Source: Zygnema cylindricum (Eukaryota > Streptophyta > Zygnematophyceae > Zygnematales > Zygnemataceae). Taken from it: a stretch of DNA of 64,000 nucleotides. Shown in pieces: positions 12,011 through 23,351 of this stretch. Below the pieces are notes generated by a model, which saw nothing but the letters and a program-made list of their open reading frames with translations, did not search any database and was not told the DNA's origin. The position numbers were made by a program, and so were the translations under genes. Each line of letters opens with the position of its first letter. Position 1 is the stretch's first letter. Location: NCBI GenBank assembly GCA_037447655.1, contig JBBHKE010001683.1, forward strand, positions 1 through 64,000. Direction: 5' to 3'.

Positions 12011-12213
12011 ATTCGGTTGCCAAATTTTGGGGGCCGAGCGGTTTCGGTCGGTTGATGTATCAAAAGAAATAAAAAGTCTGTCACAGTCGGTTAACCAAAA
12101 ATAAAATAAAAAATGAAAATTTTGTATTTTTTTTAACAACATTATTGTACTTTGTACTTTTGGTATAGTGGAAGTACGTGACATCATGATTAGCGTCGCA
12201 AATCTGACACGGT
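12011..12213. repeat. 203-bp direct repeat, copy 1
   Basis: Begins ATTCGGTTGCCAAATTTTGG and ends TCTGACACGGT. About 90% identical by eye to 12865-13067. The two copies flank 651 bp without a gene. The ends are not TG/CA, so they are not obvious LTRs. They could be two copies of a short dispersed transposon or a segmental duplication. Confidence 0.75.
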
Positions 12214-12864
12214 AAACTGTGAATCGCTATTAGCGTCAATGACTCTAATTGCGGTACCCCGTTTTTTTCAGCAAATTCTCAAATAGAATTAATAATTTTA
12301 AATGTTCCTAAACGTTATTTGAGGTACCACACTTACAATGATTACTCACTCTAATATAGTGCCATTTTAAAATAGTGTGGTGTACGGTCTGTCAATCCGT
12401 ACAATGATGTACTTTCTTAAGTAAAAAAGGACAAAAAAAATATTTATGCTGATTTGCGCACATATAAATGTGCTCTGAAAAAATACACCAGATGAGGTCA
12501 GCAAAAGACGTGTTCAAATTTGTTCGAATGTCGTTAGCATAGTCGACTGTGTGAACACTAGACATGCGTGTGTGTTTCGAAAGTTATTGAATTTTCCTGT
12601 AAAACAACGCCTCAGTGTGACGTGTGACTAAAGCGTTTTAACTGCCAAATCTAACTGTTCACGTGGTCACTGTAATTAAGGGTGTGTACATAATTAGGGT
12701 AAATGTTAACTCTATTTCGCGACGACAACTTATTTAGCGTTATAGTAAACCTTAATTTGAGGCAAAAGTGCAAACTGACTATGAAATAGAGTAAATCATA
12801 ACATTAATATGTGTGTACATTCACAATTGCACACATAATAGAGTAATTAAATAAAAAAATATAG

Positions 12865-13067
12865 AATTCGGTTGCCAAATTTTGGGGGCCGGGCGGTTGC
12901 GGTCGGTTGATGTACCAGAAAAAATAAAAAGTCGGTCACAGTCGGTTAACCAAAAAAAAAAAAAAAACCGAAAAAAAAGTATTTTTTTCCCAACATTATT
13001 GTACTTTGTACTTTTGGTCTAGTGGAAGTACGTGACATCACGATTAGCGTCGCAAATCTGACACGGT
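12865..13067. repeat. 203-bp direct repeat, copy 2
   Basis: Second copy of the 12011-12213 repeat, with a longer A run in the middle and scattered substitutions. Both end CAAATCTGACACGGT. Confidence 0.75.
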
Positions 13068-14008
13068 GCTGACTATTCATTTTAGGGTTTCAAAACAATT
13101 TCTTTTCAGTTTTTATGCACGGTCGCCACAGAATGTAGGCTTGGCGACGTGGCGTCTCACATAAAAAGGATAATGGCATCCGACGGTCAGCTTTTATGCC
13201 TACAACAATGGGAATTTTGGCGTAAAGATGTTTTCCGTTAAAAAAAAAATATGGTGAGGACCTGTACAAAACGGTACGGACCTCAGTAAACAAACCCACT
13301 TTCTACGCAACCTAAAGACAAGAAAAAGCCTGGCAAGCCACTGAGGTCAAGGACCGACAAAGGACGAGAAACGGGATATACTCCGTCAAAGATTTTGTGG
13401 TATATTCTACTGTAGAATATTCCGTACAGCTCATCCGCTGGCACAATAGAACTGCCACGCGAAAGATATTCATTGACTTTCCAACCGACATCGAACGGCC
13501 AGTGTTTGCACCAGACAAAGGGCGAGAAACGGGATATAATCCGTAATAGATTTTCTGGTATATTCTGGTATATCCCCGTACAGCTCGCGAAAGATATTCG
13601 CTGACTTTTACAGCGTGGCAGCCGTTATTTTTATGACGTGAAGCCACTGTAGCCATCGTCCACCTTGAGGACGGTTTGAGGAGCAAAACGACATCGAACG
13701 GCCAGTGTTTGCACCAGGATCCTTGGTCAATCTTGACAAAAGCGAAGCAGTACGGCATTGTACAAAAAAGAACTAAAGTCAATAAAATGCCCGACTTTTC
13801 GCTGGTGGAAAATCGGCCGTACAGTGATGAATCGTACGAGCAGCCGTCATTTGCAACAAGCTGGCAGCTCGTGGCTAACTTGGTCAATAAAAATCGGTCA
13901 ACAAAGGACAAGTTCACTGGGACCAAAGACCATACCCGTACGCCGGGGTTTACAATATTTGTACTAGCGCATGCGACAAAAACCGTACGCGATGTATGAA
14001 CGCATGCA
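13068..14008. other. Non-coding region with internal direct repeats
   Basis: The segment near 13353-13510 is partly repeated at 13513-13710. Shared words include CGAGAAACGGGATATA, CCGTACAGCTC, CGCGAAAGATATTC and CATCGAACGGCCAGTGTTTG. A minus-strand frame of 237 codons (13312-14025) crosses these repeats and resembles no protein. I treat it as fortuitous. Confidence 0.45.
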
Positions 14009-14021
14009 TATAAGTATATAA
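14009..14021 (+). promoter_or_regulatory. TATA box upstream of a signal-peptide exon
   Basis: TATAAGTATATAA lies 162 bp upstream of the ATG at 14183, a normal distance for a plant promoter with a leader of about 130 nt. Confidence 0.5.
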
Positions 14022-14182
14022 CCAAAGGAAGGCATCAACTGAAAGCGTCAAAGGAAGTCGTTTTCCGTCGACTGTAATTCGTCCAATTCAGACGCGAGGG
14101 GTTCAGTGGAGGGTTCGAAAGGAAGCGAAAACCGACAGTCGCCGCTTTCTTCCCTCCAGCATATCCGTTGGAGGATTTTCAA

Positions 14183-14341
14183 ATGGCGCGACACGTGGCG
14201 CTGTTTGTCTCTGTGCTGCCCACTCTGTTGCTTGCCACGTTGCAAATGTTTGCAACGCCGGTCGTAGCGAACCGTTTCCTGGAAGGCAGGCACTCAAAGA
14301 ACTCAAACCGCTTTCTTTTTCCTTTCTTTATTGCGAATAGG
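14183..14341 (+). CDS. Putative first exon encoding a secretory signal peptide
   Basis: The ATG at 14183 opens MARHVALFVSVLPTL, continuing through a hydrophobic core to residue 24 and then TPVVA. This gives a textbook 29-residue signal peptide with probable cleavage after VVA, before NRFLEGRH. A TATA box lies upstream. The frame runs to 14419, but a plausible donor is GG|GTTATG near 14341 (phase 0), so the exon end is uncertain. The next recognisable coding sequence downstream on this strand is the proline-rich, cysteine-module region from about 15668, itself preceded by an acceptor. I infer that this exon gives that protein its signal peptide. The phases I can see do not match directly, so an extra small exon or another donor would be needed. 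Confidence 0.4.
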
Positions 14342-15667
14342 GTTATGAAAATCTGTCTGCGCGTTTCCAGTGTTGTTAGGGTTTCTTTTTTTTTCAACAT
14401 TGCCATCGATCTGTTTTGATATGATTACTTTTTGCATCGCACTAAACATTTTTTTCATACTTTGGATGAACTGGTTGTGTTTTTTCAAAACTGCCCATTT
14501 TTATTATTTTTGCCCCTTTTGTACCTCGATGGATTTTTCCATCGCACTCAATGCAATAAAGTTTTACCATTTTTTTTCATCCAAGTCCAGACCAGAAGTT
14601 GAATTATAAAACTCTCACGCATCGATCGGATATTGTGACAGCTGTCACCTAAAAGACTTTCCCGCCCAATCTGACTCCCCAAACTGCGCTGCAGTACTGT
14701 ACGGATGTACCATAGACTGCCGCTAGCCGACAGTACAGTACTGCCGCCCAAATCCTACCAAATCCTACTTTCTGCTACAGTATCTGCACAGCCATCCGTA
14801 CGTACAGTACAGCACAGGACGAGTGACTAAAGTAGACGCGCTTTAAGAAAACGTGCGCGATCGAAGGACGCACTAAAACCTTTCCGCTATCAACCAGCCG
14901 CAAATTACGGCCAAATTATAATACCAGCCGATGCGTACGGATGAACCGTACACGACTGAACAGTACACGAGTTGCATCGTCTGCACGCCGATACACCGAT
15001 TCGATTCAAACTTCACGAACAAACGATCCTTTTCAAAGAAAACACTGTACCCCTCACTATTTTGCATGTTTTCTGAGACTGCTGCGGACAAAATTGTTTT
15101 TTGAACTTGTGGCATTTAGTGGTTAGGACCATTCTCATTTTGTTAATGTTTTGGCTTCAACCTTGTCCCTGTTTAGTCCCTATTTATTCTAAGATTTTGA
15201 TTTAGTTTCTGTTTCCTACATTCTGACTATTGTATGATAATGGTCATGCGAAAAATTTCTCGTTATCTCACGCTGAGTCTTTTTATTTATGAAATTTACA
15301 ACCTTGGAAATACGCCTTTGATAAAATCTATGTAATTTTATGGTAACGCAAACATATAGTTTCCTAAGTGACTTAAAAGGAAAAGCTAAACATTTAAAGG
15401 ATTAGTCGTTGAAAATGTTGTTGAGAAACAAACACACGTAAAAGTGGGCCGGATTGGGCGCTCTATCGCTTGAATTATTTTTTTTTATAATAATCCTCCT
15501 CTTCACCATTGTTTTTTATGTGTGGGAAAAAAATGGAAGAAATGAAACAATCAATTTATCGATAGCAAACATACTTCAAAGTCTCAAAACCGTACCCTTG
15601 TTATTATTTTGTGTGTTTATTGTTTACATCCATACTTATCATTGGTCCATTTGTTTCTTCTAAACAG

Positions 15668-16779
15668 AAATTGAAATGGGACCTCTATGCAACCCATGTG
15701 CGAATACCAAATGACCCCCTGGATACATTTACGAAAACATAAAGTGCAAAGCTTTGTGTATTTGTAGACCTCCTTCTTTTCTACAAGATAGACGGTGTGT
15801 ATTTCCGCCACCTCCGAAAAAAAATCCGTCGCGACCACCACCAATAATCAATTCAAGGATACCTCCTCCCCCACCAATAAAAAATTCAAGGACGCCTCCA
15901 CCACCAAAAAATAATTCATAGATACCTCCTCCCCCACCAATAAACGATGCAAGGAGGCCTCCCCACCCACCAACAAACAATTCAAGGACGCCTCCACCAC
16001 CAATAAATGATTCAAAGATACCTCCTCCCCCACCAATAAACGATTCAAGGACGCCTCCTCCCCCACCCATAAACGATTCACGGACTTCTCCCCCCCCCAC
16101 CCATAAATGATTCAAGGACGCCTCCACCCCCACCAATAATTATTCAAAAATACCTCCTCCCCCACCAATATACGATTCAAGTACGCCTCTTCCCCCACCA
16201 ATAAACGATTCAAGAACGCCTCCCCCCCCACCTTTAATCGATTCAAAGATACCTCCCCCCCCACCAATAAACGATTCAAGGACGCCTCCCCCCCCACCAA
16301 TAAGCGATTTAAATTGGCCGCCACCCCCACCATTAAACGAGTCTAGGTCACCACCCCCCCCACCTTCTCCGTCCCCCTCGCCCCCTCCTTCACCTCCGCT
16401 CCCTCCCCCCCCTTCACCATCCCCTTCTCCCCTTACAACCGCTCCTCCCCCTCCGTGCAATCCATGCGCAAAAATCAAATGTCCACCATTCTTTACTTGT
16501 GTGAGTAGAAACTGTAAGGCCTACTGCGTTTGTCTATTTCCGAACAAATTGGTAGGGACAAAATGTCTTCCACCAAAACCGGTGAAACCTCCTCGCCCTC
16601 CCTCCCCTCCTCTCCCTCCTCCCCGACCCCCACCTCCCTCCCCTCGCCCTCCCCCGTGTGAATCGTGCCGATTGAACGCATGTCCAGCCCCTTATATTTG
16701 TGTCGTTAGAAACTGCAAGGCCATATGCGTTTGTAAACCTTCATATATTATGGTAGGGGGCAAATGTCTACCAGCGTAA
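15668..16779 (+). pseudogene. Proline-rich protein with three 8-cysteine modules (probably decayed)
   Basis: An acceptor (CTTCTAAACAG, ending 15667) opens a frame that runs to the stop at 16777-16779. It encodes cysteine module 1 (15688-15807), a long repetitive Pro linker of PPPPPINDSR-type units (15808-16455), module 2 (16456-16572), a second Pro linker, and module 3 (16660-16776). Modules 2 and 3 share exactly C-x2-C-x4-C-x5-C-x4-C-x3-C-x-C-x10-C and the core RNCKA. Module 1 has the same spacing, but Cys3 is a stop (TGA at 15712) and Cys4 is Tyr. There is another stop (TAG at 15919) and a pair of compensating indels near 16090 and 16135. From 16111 on, the frame is open. The layout suggests a secreted, extensin-like wall or defence protein. 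I do not recognise the module family. Confidence 0.55.
15841..16360 (+). repeat. Tandem repeat encoding PPPPPINDSR-type units
   Basis: About a dozen imperfect units built on CCACCAATAAACGATTCAAG followed by a CCTCC/CCCCC run. Unit length is about 40-45 bp. Homopolymer C runs may collect indels, so the frameshifts seen here could be real or sequencing error. Confidence 0.8.
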
Positions 16780-17690
16780 CGTTTTCATCCCTTCTAGGGT
16801 TAGCTTTTGGACATTTTGTGCTCTAAGGAGAAGTTTTTTTTTTTTTATATGACATAGACTATGGTCTATATTCCTACTTATTGTGTTTAATTTTAGGGGT
16901 GGAGATAGAATATTTTAGGTGTTGAATGGGGAGGATGTTTGAAGGCAAAATTTGATGTTGGGAATTTGTGAATGTTTGTGATAAGTATGGATTAGATAAG
17001 GAGATGAAATTAAAAGTTTTTAAAAATGTTTGAAAGGGTTTATAATATTGAAAGGATTTTAAAATGTCTCGAGTTTTTTGAAGGATGTTGATCATTTGTT
17101 CACTTTTGTATCACAATGATGGGATGTCGCTATGTATATGGAGAGCGTAACTTCAACCTTTTTTTAAGCTTTAAAACTTGGTATGTTTTGTTTAGTTGCA
17201 TGCTTATGGTGGTTCCCTAGAATATAAGGTGCCCAAATGTACATTGAAAAGCATAAGTCTTGATGGGATCGACACAAACATAATGCAAAAATAAAACTGA
17301 GCGGAAGCAATGTACAACCACACAAGAGATTACTCCACATACGCCACTCAAATACTTGACTAAAATTCTACAGTCCTCACAACTCTTCAATACCTCCCGT
17401 ACATTAAACGTGCAAATGTGCGTTTATCGAACAACGCAACGAAGCATAACAGAAAGTACAAATTTACAGAAGTACTAGTCTAAACATAAAATGGTGTGCG
17501 GAGGGATGCGTTGTGGGAGGCTCTCTGTTGTAATGTGGTACAGAGTGTGTAATATATATATATATATATATATATTTACATATAATACATTTAATTATGC
17601 ATATTAATTATATTTATACAATATTGATATACATTAATAGCGTAAACGTATTTAGGGTTTTTGTTATTTAGGGGATAGGGGGGGTTCAAC
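16780..17690. other. AT-rich intergenic region with a TA microsatellite
   Basis: No gene is seen. A pure TA run lies at about 17550-17574. A poly-T run near 16833 follows the proline-rich gene and may lie in its 3' flank. Confidence 0.4.
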
Positions 17691-17990
17691 AAAATGGAGC
17701 AAAAAATCGCTGGATTAGAGGATAGAGGGAGGAAGGAGGAGAGTGAGGGAGGCAGAGGGAGAGGAAAAGGGTGTAGACGTAGGGAAAGGGGCAGAGGGAG
17801 AAGAAAAGAGGTTGAAGAAGAGGGAAAGGGGTGGTGGGAGAGGAAAAGGGCGGAGAAAGAGATAAACAATAGAGGGAAGGGATTCCTAATTCTTAGATAA
17901 GAATAATCTACAAGGAGAGAGGGAGGGAGGGTTGGGAAAGAGGTGGGGAGGGAGGGAGGGAGGAAATGAGGGGAGGGGAGTCTGTCATCG
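17691..17990. repeat. Polypurine tract (GGGAGAGG-rich)
   Basis: Nearly all purine on the plus strand, with GAGGGAGG motifs. Its open frames on both strands are low-complexity (Arg/Gly/Glu or Pro/Leu/Ser) and are not credible proteins. Confidence 0.7.
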
Positions 17991-18980
17991 TTCATTTTTG
18001 AAAGAAGAACAAATTATGAAGGAAAAGGTAAAACGAAACCAAAAAAAAAAAAATAATTAATTTAATAAATTATATCCTCACGGTTATAAGCCTCATAAAA
18101 TTCGATATGGACAATTTGATAAAAAGTAAACAATAATAAAAACAAATAAAAAAAAAACAAAAAAACCTTAAAAAACTCAAAAGAAAAAATTACAAAAAAC
18201 TCGGAAAAAAACTACCTAACAAAAATAAAAAAAGTTCACAAATGAAAATTACAAAAAAATACAAAATAACACACAAAAAAATGCAAACATACAAAGAAAA
18301 AAATAAAAAACTCACAAAATAACTTGCAAAAGAACAATTGTAAAGGCACTTTTTACATGATGACAAAAAAAAAGGTAAATGGTAGAAGAAAAAAATAATA
18401 AAAATAAAAATATCTTGTCCCTACACAGCTTCTTAATTTTTTTATTTTTTTTATTTTCTTTTTTTTTTATTACAATTTTGGATTAGAAATCCGATGATAA
18501 TACCCCCGTCTTTTTTTTTTTTTTTTCCATTTTCTTGTTTATTTTTTATTACCATTTTTCGTTCATTTTTTTTTCTTTTCGTATATATATATTTTTTTTG
18601 AAAGGCTAAATATTTAAAAACCTTTATACACCAGTCACTCGAAAACGTCGTTTGTTTTGTAATTTAACAATAGTAAATTTTTCTGCACACACCCACTCAT
18701 ATGGATTGCAAAAATCAGTTCAGTTGAGTTAAAAAAATAATATTAATCAGTAAAACAAAACTTTTACTCTTCAGTAAGATGCGATTTTTCAAAAAAGTGA
18801 AACAAATCATTAAAAAAAAAAAAATCAGGAAAAAATACTATTCAAAAAATAAAAATCAATCAGAAAATTAAACCGCATGAAAAAATAATTCAGTAAAATA
18901 AAATAATTCACATTTTCTTATTTTTCAGACACATAAAATGTAGAAAGTAAGCTACATTTTTGCTTCTTAATTAATTAGTC
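17991..18980. other. Very A/T-rich, no gene seen
   Basis: Long A-rich (18010-18420) and T-rich (18430-18600) stretches with few G or C. They contain no significant open frame, RNA gene or transposon end. Confidence 0.5.
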
Positions 18981-19330
18981 CCACCTTAAGGAGGAGGGAG
19001 ACGGAGGGAAGAGGGAAGAAGAGGGAGGACAAAGGAAGGAGGAGGTAGGAGAAGGAAGGAAGAAGGAGGAAGGAGGAGAGGAGGAAGGAATTCGGAGAAA
19101 TAAATAGTAGAAAAAATAAAATGAAATAAGAATAAAATTCTAAGACGGATGGGGAGGGAAAGGGGAGGGGAGAGGGGGAGGTGAGAGGGGGGGAGGAGAG
19201 GCATGGAAGTGGGGCTGAAAAGGCGTCGGATAGGGTGGCGAACGGAGGGACTAACGGAGGAGACTACTTCTTTGCACGGATGAGAGGAGGAGGAGAAGGA
19301 GGTAGGGAAGGAGTTCGTTCCTCCTTATAG
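18981..19330. repeat. Polypurine tract (GGAGGAAGGA-rich)
   Basis: Purine-rich sequence on the plus strand at about 18990-19100 and 19140-19310. On the minus strand this would be a CT-rich leader. No protein is supported. Confidence 0.65.
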
Positions 19331-19842
19331 TTAATTATTTGTTCCCGCTTTTTTATTTTATTGACCATTTCCGGGAACAAAACTACCATCTTTATGAAGT
19401 TTAGCACCCGCCGCCTCTTGAGTGAATTGTTTACAGAAAACGACAAAATCCAAGCGAATTTCACGCGGAAAGATAGGGCGGGGGAGCCCTGCTTTAGTAT
19501 GGAAAAGCATGGATAGGCGGGGATGGGAACTGGGTATGCTATCGCAACAGCTAAGAAGAATCCGGGGGGGGGTAATGGCCTGTCTTTAGAATGGGGATGG
19601 AGGGAACGGCTTTGATGGGGGAGGGCGTGGAGGTGAGGTATTTGGGGAAAGAGGGAAGGGAGGAGGGACGCCCTAAAGATGAGGAAAAGGACGAAGTGGA
19701 TGACCTCATCCAAGGCTAAGTTCCGGGTGCGGAGATAACGGTAATGGGGTATAAATAGGAAAGGGGTATTTTGCTCAGGATTTTCGCCAATGGGAAGAGG
19801 AGAGCGGTAGTCCACCCTATCACTGGTATCGGATGAAAACAC
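19264..19842 (-). CDS. Hypothetical 192-codon frame, doubtful
   Basis: Open from MFSSDTSDRVDYRSPL to the stop at 19264. It has mixed composition, a low-complexity Pro/Ser C-terminus from the purine tract, and no recognised domain. A plus-strand TATA box overlaps it. It may be chance. Confidence 0.15.
   Translation of the reverse strand: MFSSDTSDRVDYRSPLPIGENPEQNTPFLFIPHYRYLRTRNLALDEVIHFVLFLIFRASLLPSLFPQIPHLHALPHQSRSLHPHSKDRPLPPPGFFLAVAIAYPVPIPAYPCFSILKQGSPALSFRVKFAWILSFSVNNSLKRRRVLNFIKMVVLFPEMVNKIKKREQIINYKEERTPSLPPSPPPLIRAKK
19750..19758 (+). promoter_or_regulatory. TATA box (TATAAATAG)
   Basis: A perfect plant-type TATAAATAG motif sits in a G-rich context. No obvious coding region follows within 1 kb, so the transcript, if any, is unknown. 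Confidence 0.3.
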
Positions 19843-19849
19843 AATTAAA

Positions 19850-20200
19850 ACGGATATATATACCTATATATCCACACACACACACATATATATATATGTA
19901 TATATATGTATATATATATATGTGTATGAGAACACAAGTAAAACGGATATATATACTAATATTTGCACACACATAAATTTATACATATATATATATGTAT
20001 ATATATATGTATATTTAGGTAGAGGTATTTTATATAAACTACATATAAAATAGCTTTACCATATAGCAAGAGAGAGTGAAAGAGAAAGGGAGAGAGGGTG
20101 AGTGAGAGAAACAAAGAAAGAGCGCGAGAGAAAGAGCGCGAGAGTGAAATAGAGAGGGGGAGAGAGAGAAAGAAAGAGCGAGAGACCTGCATGAAATGTT
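19850..20200. repeat. TA/CA microsatellites and GAGA tract
   Basis: Two diverged copies of a block starting AAAACGGATATATATAC (19846 and 19942) carry CACACA and TATATG runs. Then 20060-20190 is GAGA-rich. Simple-sequence DNA. Confidence 0.65.
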
Positions 20201-20404
20201 TTAAAATATTCGAGAATTTTTTATGATTTCAGCTTGTCTTTTTTACATGTGCATGTCTTTTAAGTACTTATCGCTCCATTATCCTCTACTACAAGTAAAT
20301 GTATGGAAGACTAAGCCATTAGGTAACAAGTTTGGGTACAAATGGACTAAGAGAAAGAGTGTAGACAATAAGACATTGTCCTTCGGTTCGGTTGGTTCCT
20401 ATTT

Positions 20405-20602
20405 CCCCTTTTTTTTAACATATTTTATATTATAACATGATATTTTTCACTAGATATGGTTGGCTACTAACAAAAAAATTGTACACGTTACATCACTGTA
20501 AGAGCTCCCCTTTTTAACATATTTTATATTATAACATGATATTTTTCCCTAGATATGGTTGGCTACTAACAAAAAAATTGTACACGTTACATCACTGTAA
20601 GA
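20405..20602. repeat. 99-bp tandem duplication
   Basis: Two nearly identical copies of a 99-bp block (AACATATTTTATATTATAAC to CACTGTAAGAGCT), offset by exactly 99 bp (20417 versus 20516). They differ at very few positions, so this is a recent event. Confidence 0.85.
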
Positions 20603-20930
20603 GCTAATAAAAATAATTCGAGTGCAAGTTTTTTACCCAAATCATTAAAAAGTGTGGATACCATTGTTTGAAGTAGAGTTTATTTGACCCAAAATTAAAA
20701 ATTGGAGTTAATAACACTAATTCAAATGCAGGTTTTTTTCACTCAAAACCATAAATTATAGTCAATAGCACTAAATTAAGTTTGTGTATTTTTTACCCAA
20801 AAGAATCACATAGAGTTTATAACTCTCATTCGATCGCTTTTATTTTTACCCACAATCATGAATTGGAATTAACAACACTAGTTTAAGTGCGTGTTTTGGT
20901 TTACCCAAAATGAGAATAACTAACAAATGA
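20603..20930. repeat. Degenerate tandem repeat, about 75-80 bp units
   Basis: About four diverged units share ACACTAATTCAAATGCAGG-like and TTTTTACCCAAAA-like words. No coding capacity. Confidence 0.6.
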
Positions 20931-21531
20931 CAATAACACTGTTTAGTTAACAAGCCCAAAATGAGCCACGTGGCGGAACATAATTAATGTGGTTAACAGT
21001 AAATCTGCTTCAACACTAATACCTCACTAACTCCAAAAGCGGTATAAGGCGTACATCAATAACAATTTATAAAGAAGAAATAATGTTCAAGAAAAAAAAA
21101 GGAAAAAAAAAAAATGTGGCTATGTCTCAACTTTAACAACCACTTTTAGAGGAGTTATGATTAGCCGGTAAAGTGGGGAGAAGAAGGGGGCAGGGAAGGA
21201 GGAGGGGGGGGGGGGGGGGGAGGAGGAAAGTAACAGCGAGAGAGAGAGAGAGGAAGAAAAAAGGAAGAGGGAAAAGACGAGGGATATAGAGGGAGAGGAA
21301 GAGAGGCTCTTGAGCAATTGATGTGCCGAAAGAGATTCCAGTTGCGTTGTGAGAACCATCATTTCCTCTGTTACAGCAGCGAGAGGAGAATTGGCATCCT
21401 CTGTTGAAACACACTTAAAGCATTCTACACTACTTATTGCTCTCTGCATTCTTTTAGAGTCCTAATTGCTATGTTATAAGTCTAGTACTTTGGTTAAGCG
21501 TTCTGTAATTTATTTAGTGGAATGTAAATAC
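20931..21531. other. Intergenic flank of element E with a purine tract
   Basis: Includes an uninterrupted G run and GAGA tract (about 21170-21300). The minus-strand frames over it are low-complexity. No gene is supported. The last five bases (21527-21531, AATAC) resemble the sequence after the far LTR of element E. Confidence 0.45.
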
Positions 21532-22513
21532 TGTTGTAAATTGAAATCTTTAATTCAGTAGATAGGGTTGTGAGAGGAGACTAAAAGACTTGGAATATTT
21601 TATAAATTGTTTGTTGTAACACTTACCTTTATTAGTGTTACAGTAGCAAAATTACAATATATTGTATTGTACTGCTACAGGGACAGGAGTCGGAAAGAAA
21701 AGATTATGCAAGTTTTACGAAGTGGCGCCGACAACCAGTTACACGCGTCATGAAGTAGACGAGCTGATTCACCGATTACACGAACGGATTTTGGACCGGA
21801 TTGTTTGAAGATGTATGGTACGAAATTTCATTAGGATCGCTAATTCGAATCGTGTCGACGGACGCGATTCACGTGGGACCACAAGTGACAAAACATATCG
21901 TACACACCCAAGTGCTTCATACTGAACTACCACAGTCGGCTGGACTTTGGCGACCACCGTTGACTAAGCACCTGAAACATTTATTGTAAGAAAAACTATC
22001 TCTAAATATTTGAAAAACAATATTTTGAAGTTTAGCGCAATAGAAAATAGTGTTTCATTAATTAGTTTTGGAAAGTATTAACTACGGTTTTGGAAGTACT
22101 CTCGGTACAGTAACGTACTGGTTGGATACTTTGTCGTAAGTCAGGATAGTATTGTAGTACAGTCACCCGAATTAGTATTACCAGTAGATACTCACTGTAA
22201 GTATGTAGTTAGGACAACCAATTTTGGATCATCGAGTTTTGAGATTATGATATTATAAGGGCAATTTTTGGGAAACTTCGAGGCATCATATCTTATGTTT
22301 TAGTGAGTCATTTGGGCTGCAATTTTGGGAATTGTCAGTATATTGTGTTGTGTATCAATGTGCTTAATTGAAAGCATATTGTCCTCTTGAGTCGTATTAT
22401 TTATTTTCTCAAAATTGGCGGTTGAGTAAGTGTTTGATAATTTCACTTGTTTTCGTGTCTACTTCCACTACAACTCATGTTTCTCCTCTTGCAACGGTGG
22501 TTGTAGAACTACA
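21532..22513 (+). repeat. 5' LTR of element E
   Basis: 982 bp, TGTTGTAAAT to GAACTACA, followed directly by a primer-site-like GGTAATGGGTCT. Clearly homologous to 30291-31278. Its first two thirds also resemble the D LTRs. Confidence 0.85.
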
Positions 22514-22527
22514 GGTAATGGGTCTTT
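22514..22527 (+). promoter_or_regulatory. Diverged primer-binding site of element E
   Basis: GGTAATGGGTCTTT corresponds to GGTTATGGGCCCAC in the other families. It abuts the LTR and is in the gag frame (QVMG). Confidence 0.6.
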
Positions 22528-23350
22528 CGTCAAGAATCCTTATCTTCAATGGCCAAATTATGTGTATTGGGCGGCAATGGTTGAATCTTTGTTTGAAACA
22601 ACTAACTTATTGGGGGTCTTGAATGGCTCCCTTGATGAAACAGATCCGAGTTGGGCAAAAATGAATTAAATAGCAAGGAATAATCTCATTCTTTGTATTT
22701 CAGAAAATCTGGTCATGTCTCGAGGGGGACTTTGGTCTAATATTGTCACAATTTTCAAGCACTTCTTGATGCACACTCTTTTGTTGGTGGATCTTTTCTT
22801 GAGTTTCAACATGCAGCTTTGCTTATTATAGGTCTGCTTAGTAACATGAAAAGGGTCTTGGTCAGTTAAAGCGTCGTGATAAGGCTAGCTGGTCATTTCA
22901 GTTAGCATGTAATCTTTTACTGGGAGAAGAGTCTAACACAAAGCTTCTTGATGGAGAAAGCAAGGTTGAGGCATTTGTAACACACTTTGACAAAAGAAAT
23001 TAATTTAATCAGAATAGGAATCAGTTTAACCAGAATCAAAATCAACTTAGTCAATTTAATCAAAGGCCAAATATGCCATCTTCTACTACTTTTTTTTATC
23101 GCACTGAGAAGGGACATGGATACAAGTATTTCCCTAAGCTGAAAAAGGCAAATACGACAAATTTATACAGGTCAGGCTGGTAGAAAAGCTAATATCACAA
23201 AGGCTTTTATGGGAATCCTACCCGTGGACTTTGTCTTTTTTTAGCTTTAACAACTGATGCAGATGAGTCTATGAGCTTCACTGAGAAAGAAGAGGCCGAC
23301 TTATTTGTTATGGCAGCAGCCATGGAGGATCCAAAGGAATCAAGTTAGAT
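22514..23350 (+). pseudogene. Decayed Copia gag of element E
   Basis: The frame opens QVMGLSSRILIFNG, and another frame continues YVYWAAMVESLFETTNLL, then GSLDETDPSWAKMN and a stop. This matches the N-terminal part of plant Copia gag. The rest to 23350 is broken by stops and frameshifts. Gag would form the particle and bind RNA. I could not find an intact zinc knuckle. Confidence 0.65.
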
Positions 23351-23351
23351 C

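Noticed and set aside
12011-13067. LTR retrotransposon bounded by the 203-bp repeats
   Set aside because: Ends are not TG/CA, no primer site or purine tract is present, and the inner part is only 651 bp.
13312-14025. 237-codon minus-strand frame
   Set aside because: It crosses internal DNA repeats, has no domain-like pattern, and overlaps the TATA box of the signal-peptide exon on the other strand.
15729-16478. Gly-rich minus-strand frames (FIGGGGG repeats)
   Set aside because: They are the complement of the proline-rich repeat on the plus strand, where cysteine modules and repeat phrasing support coding.
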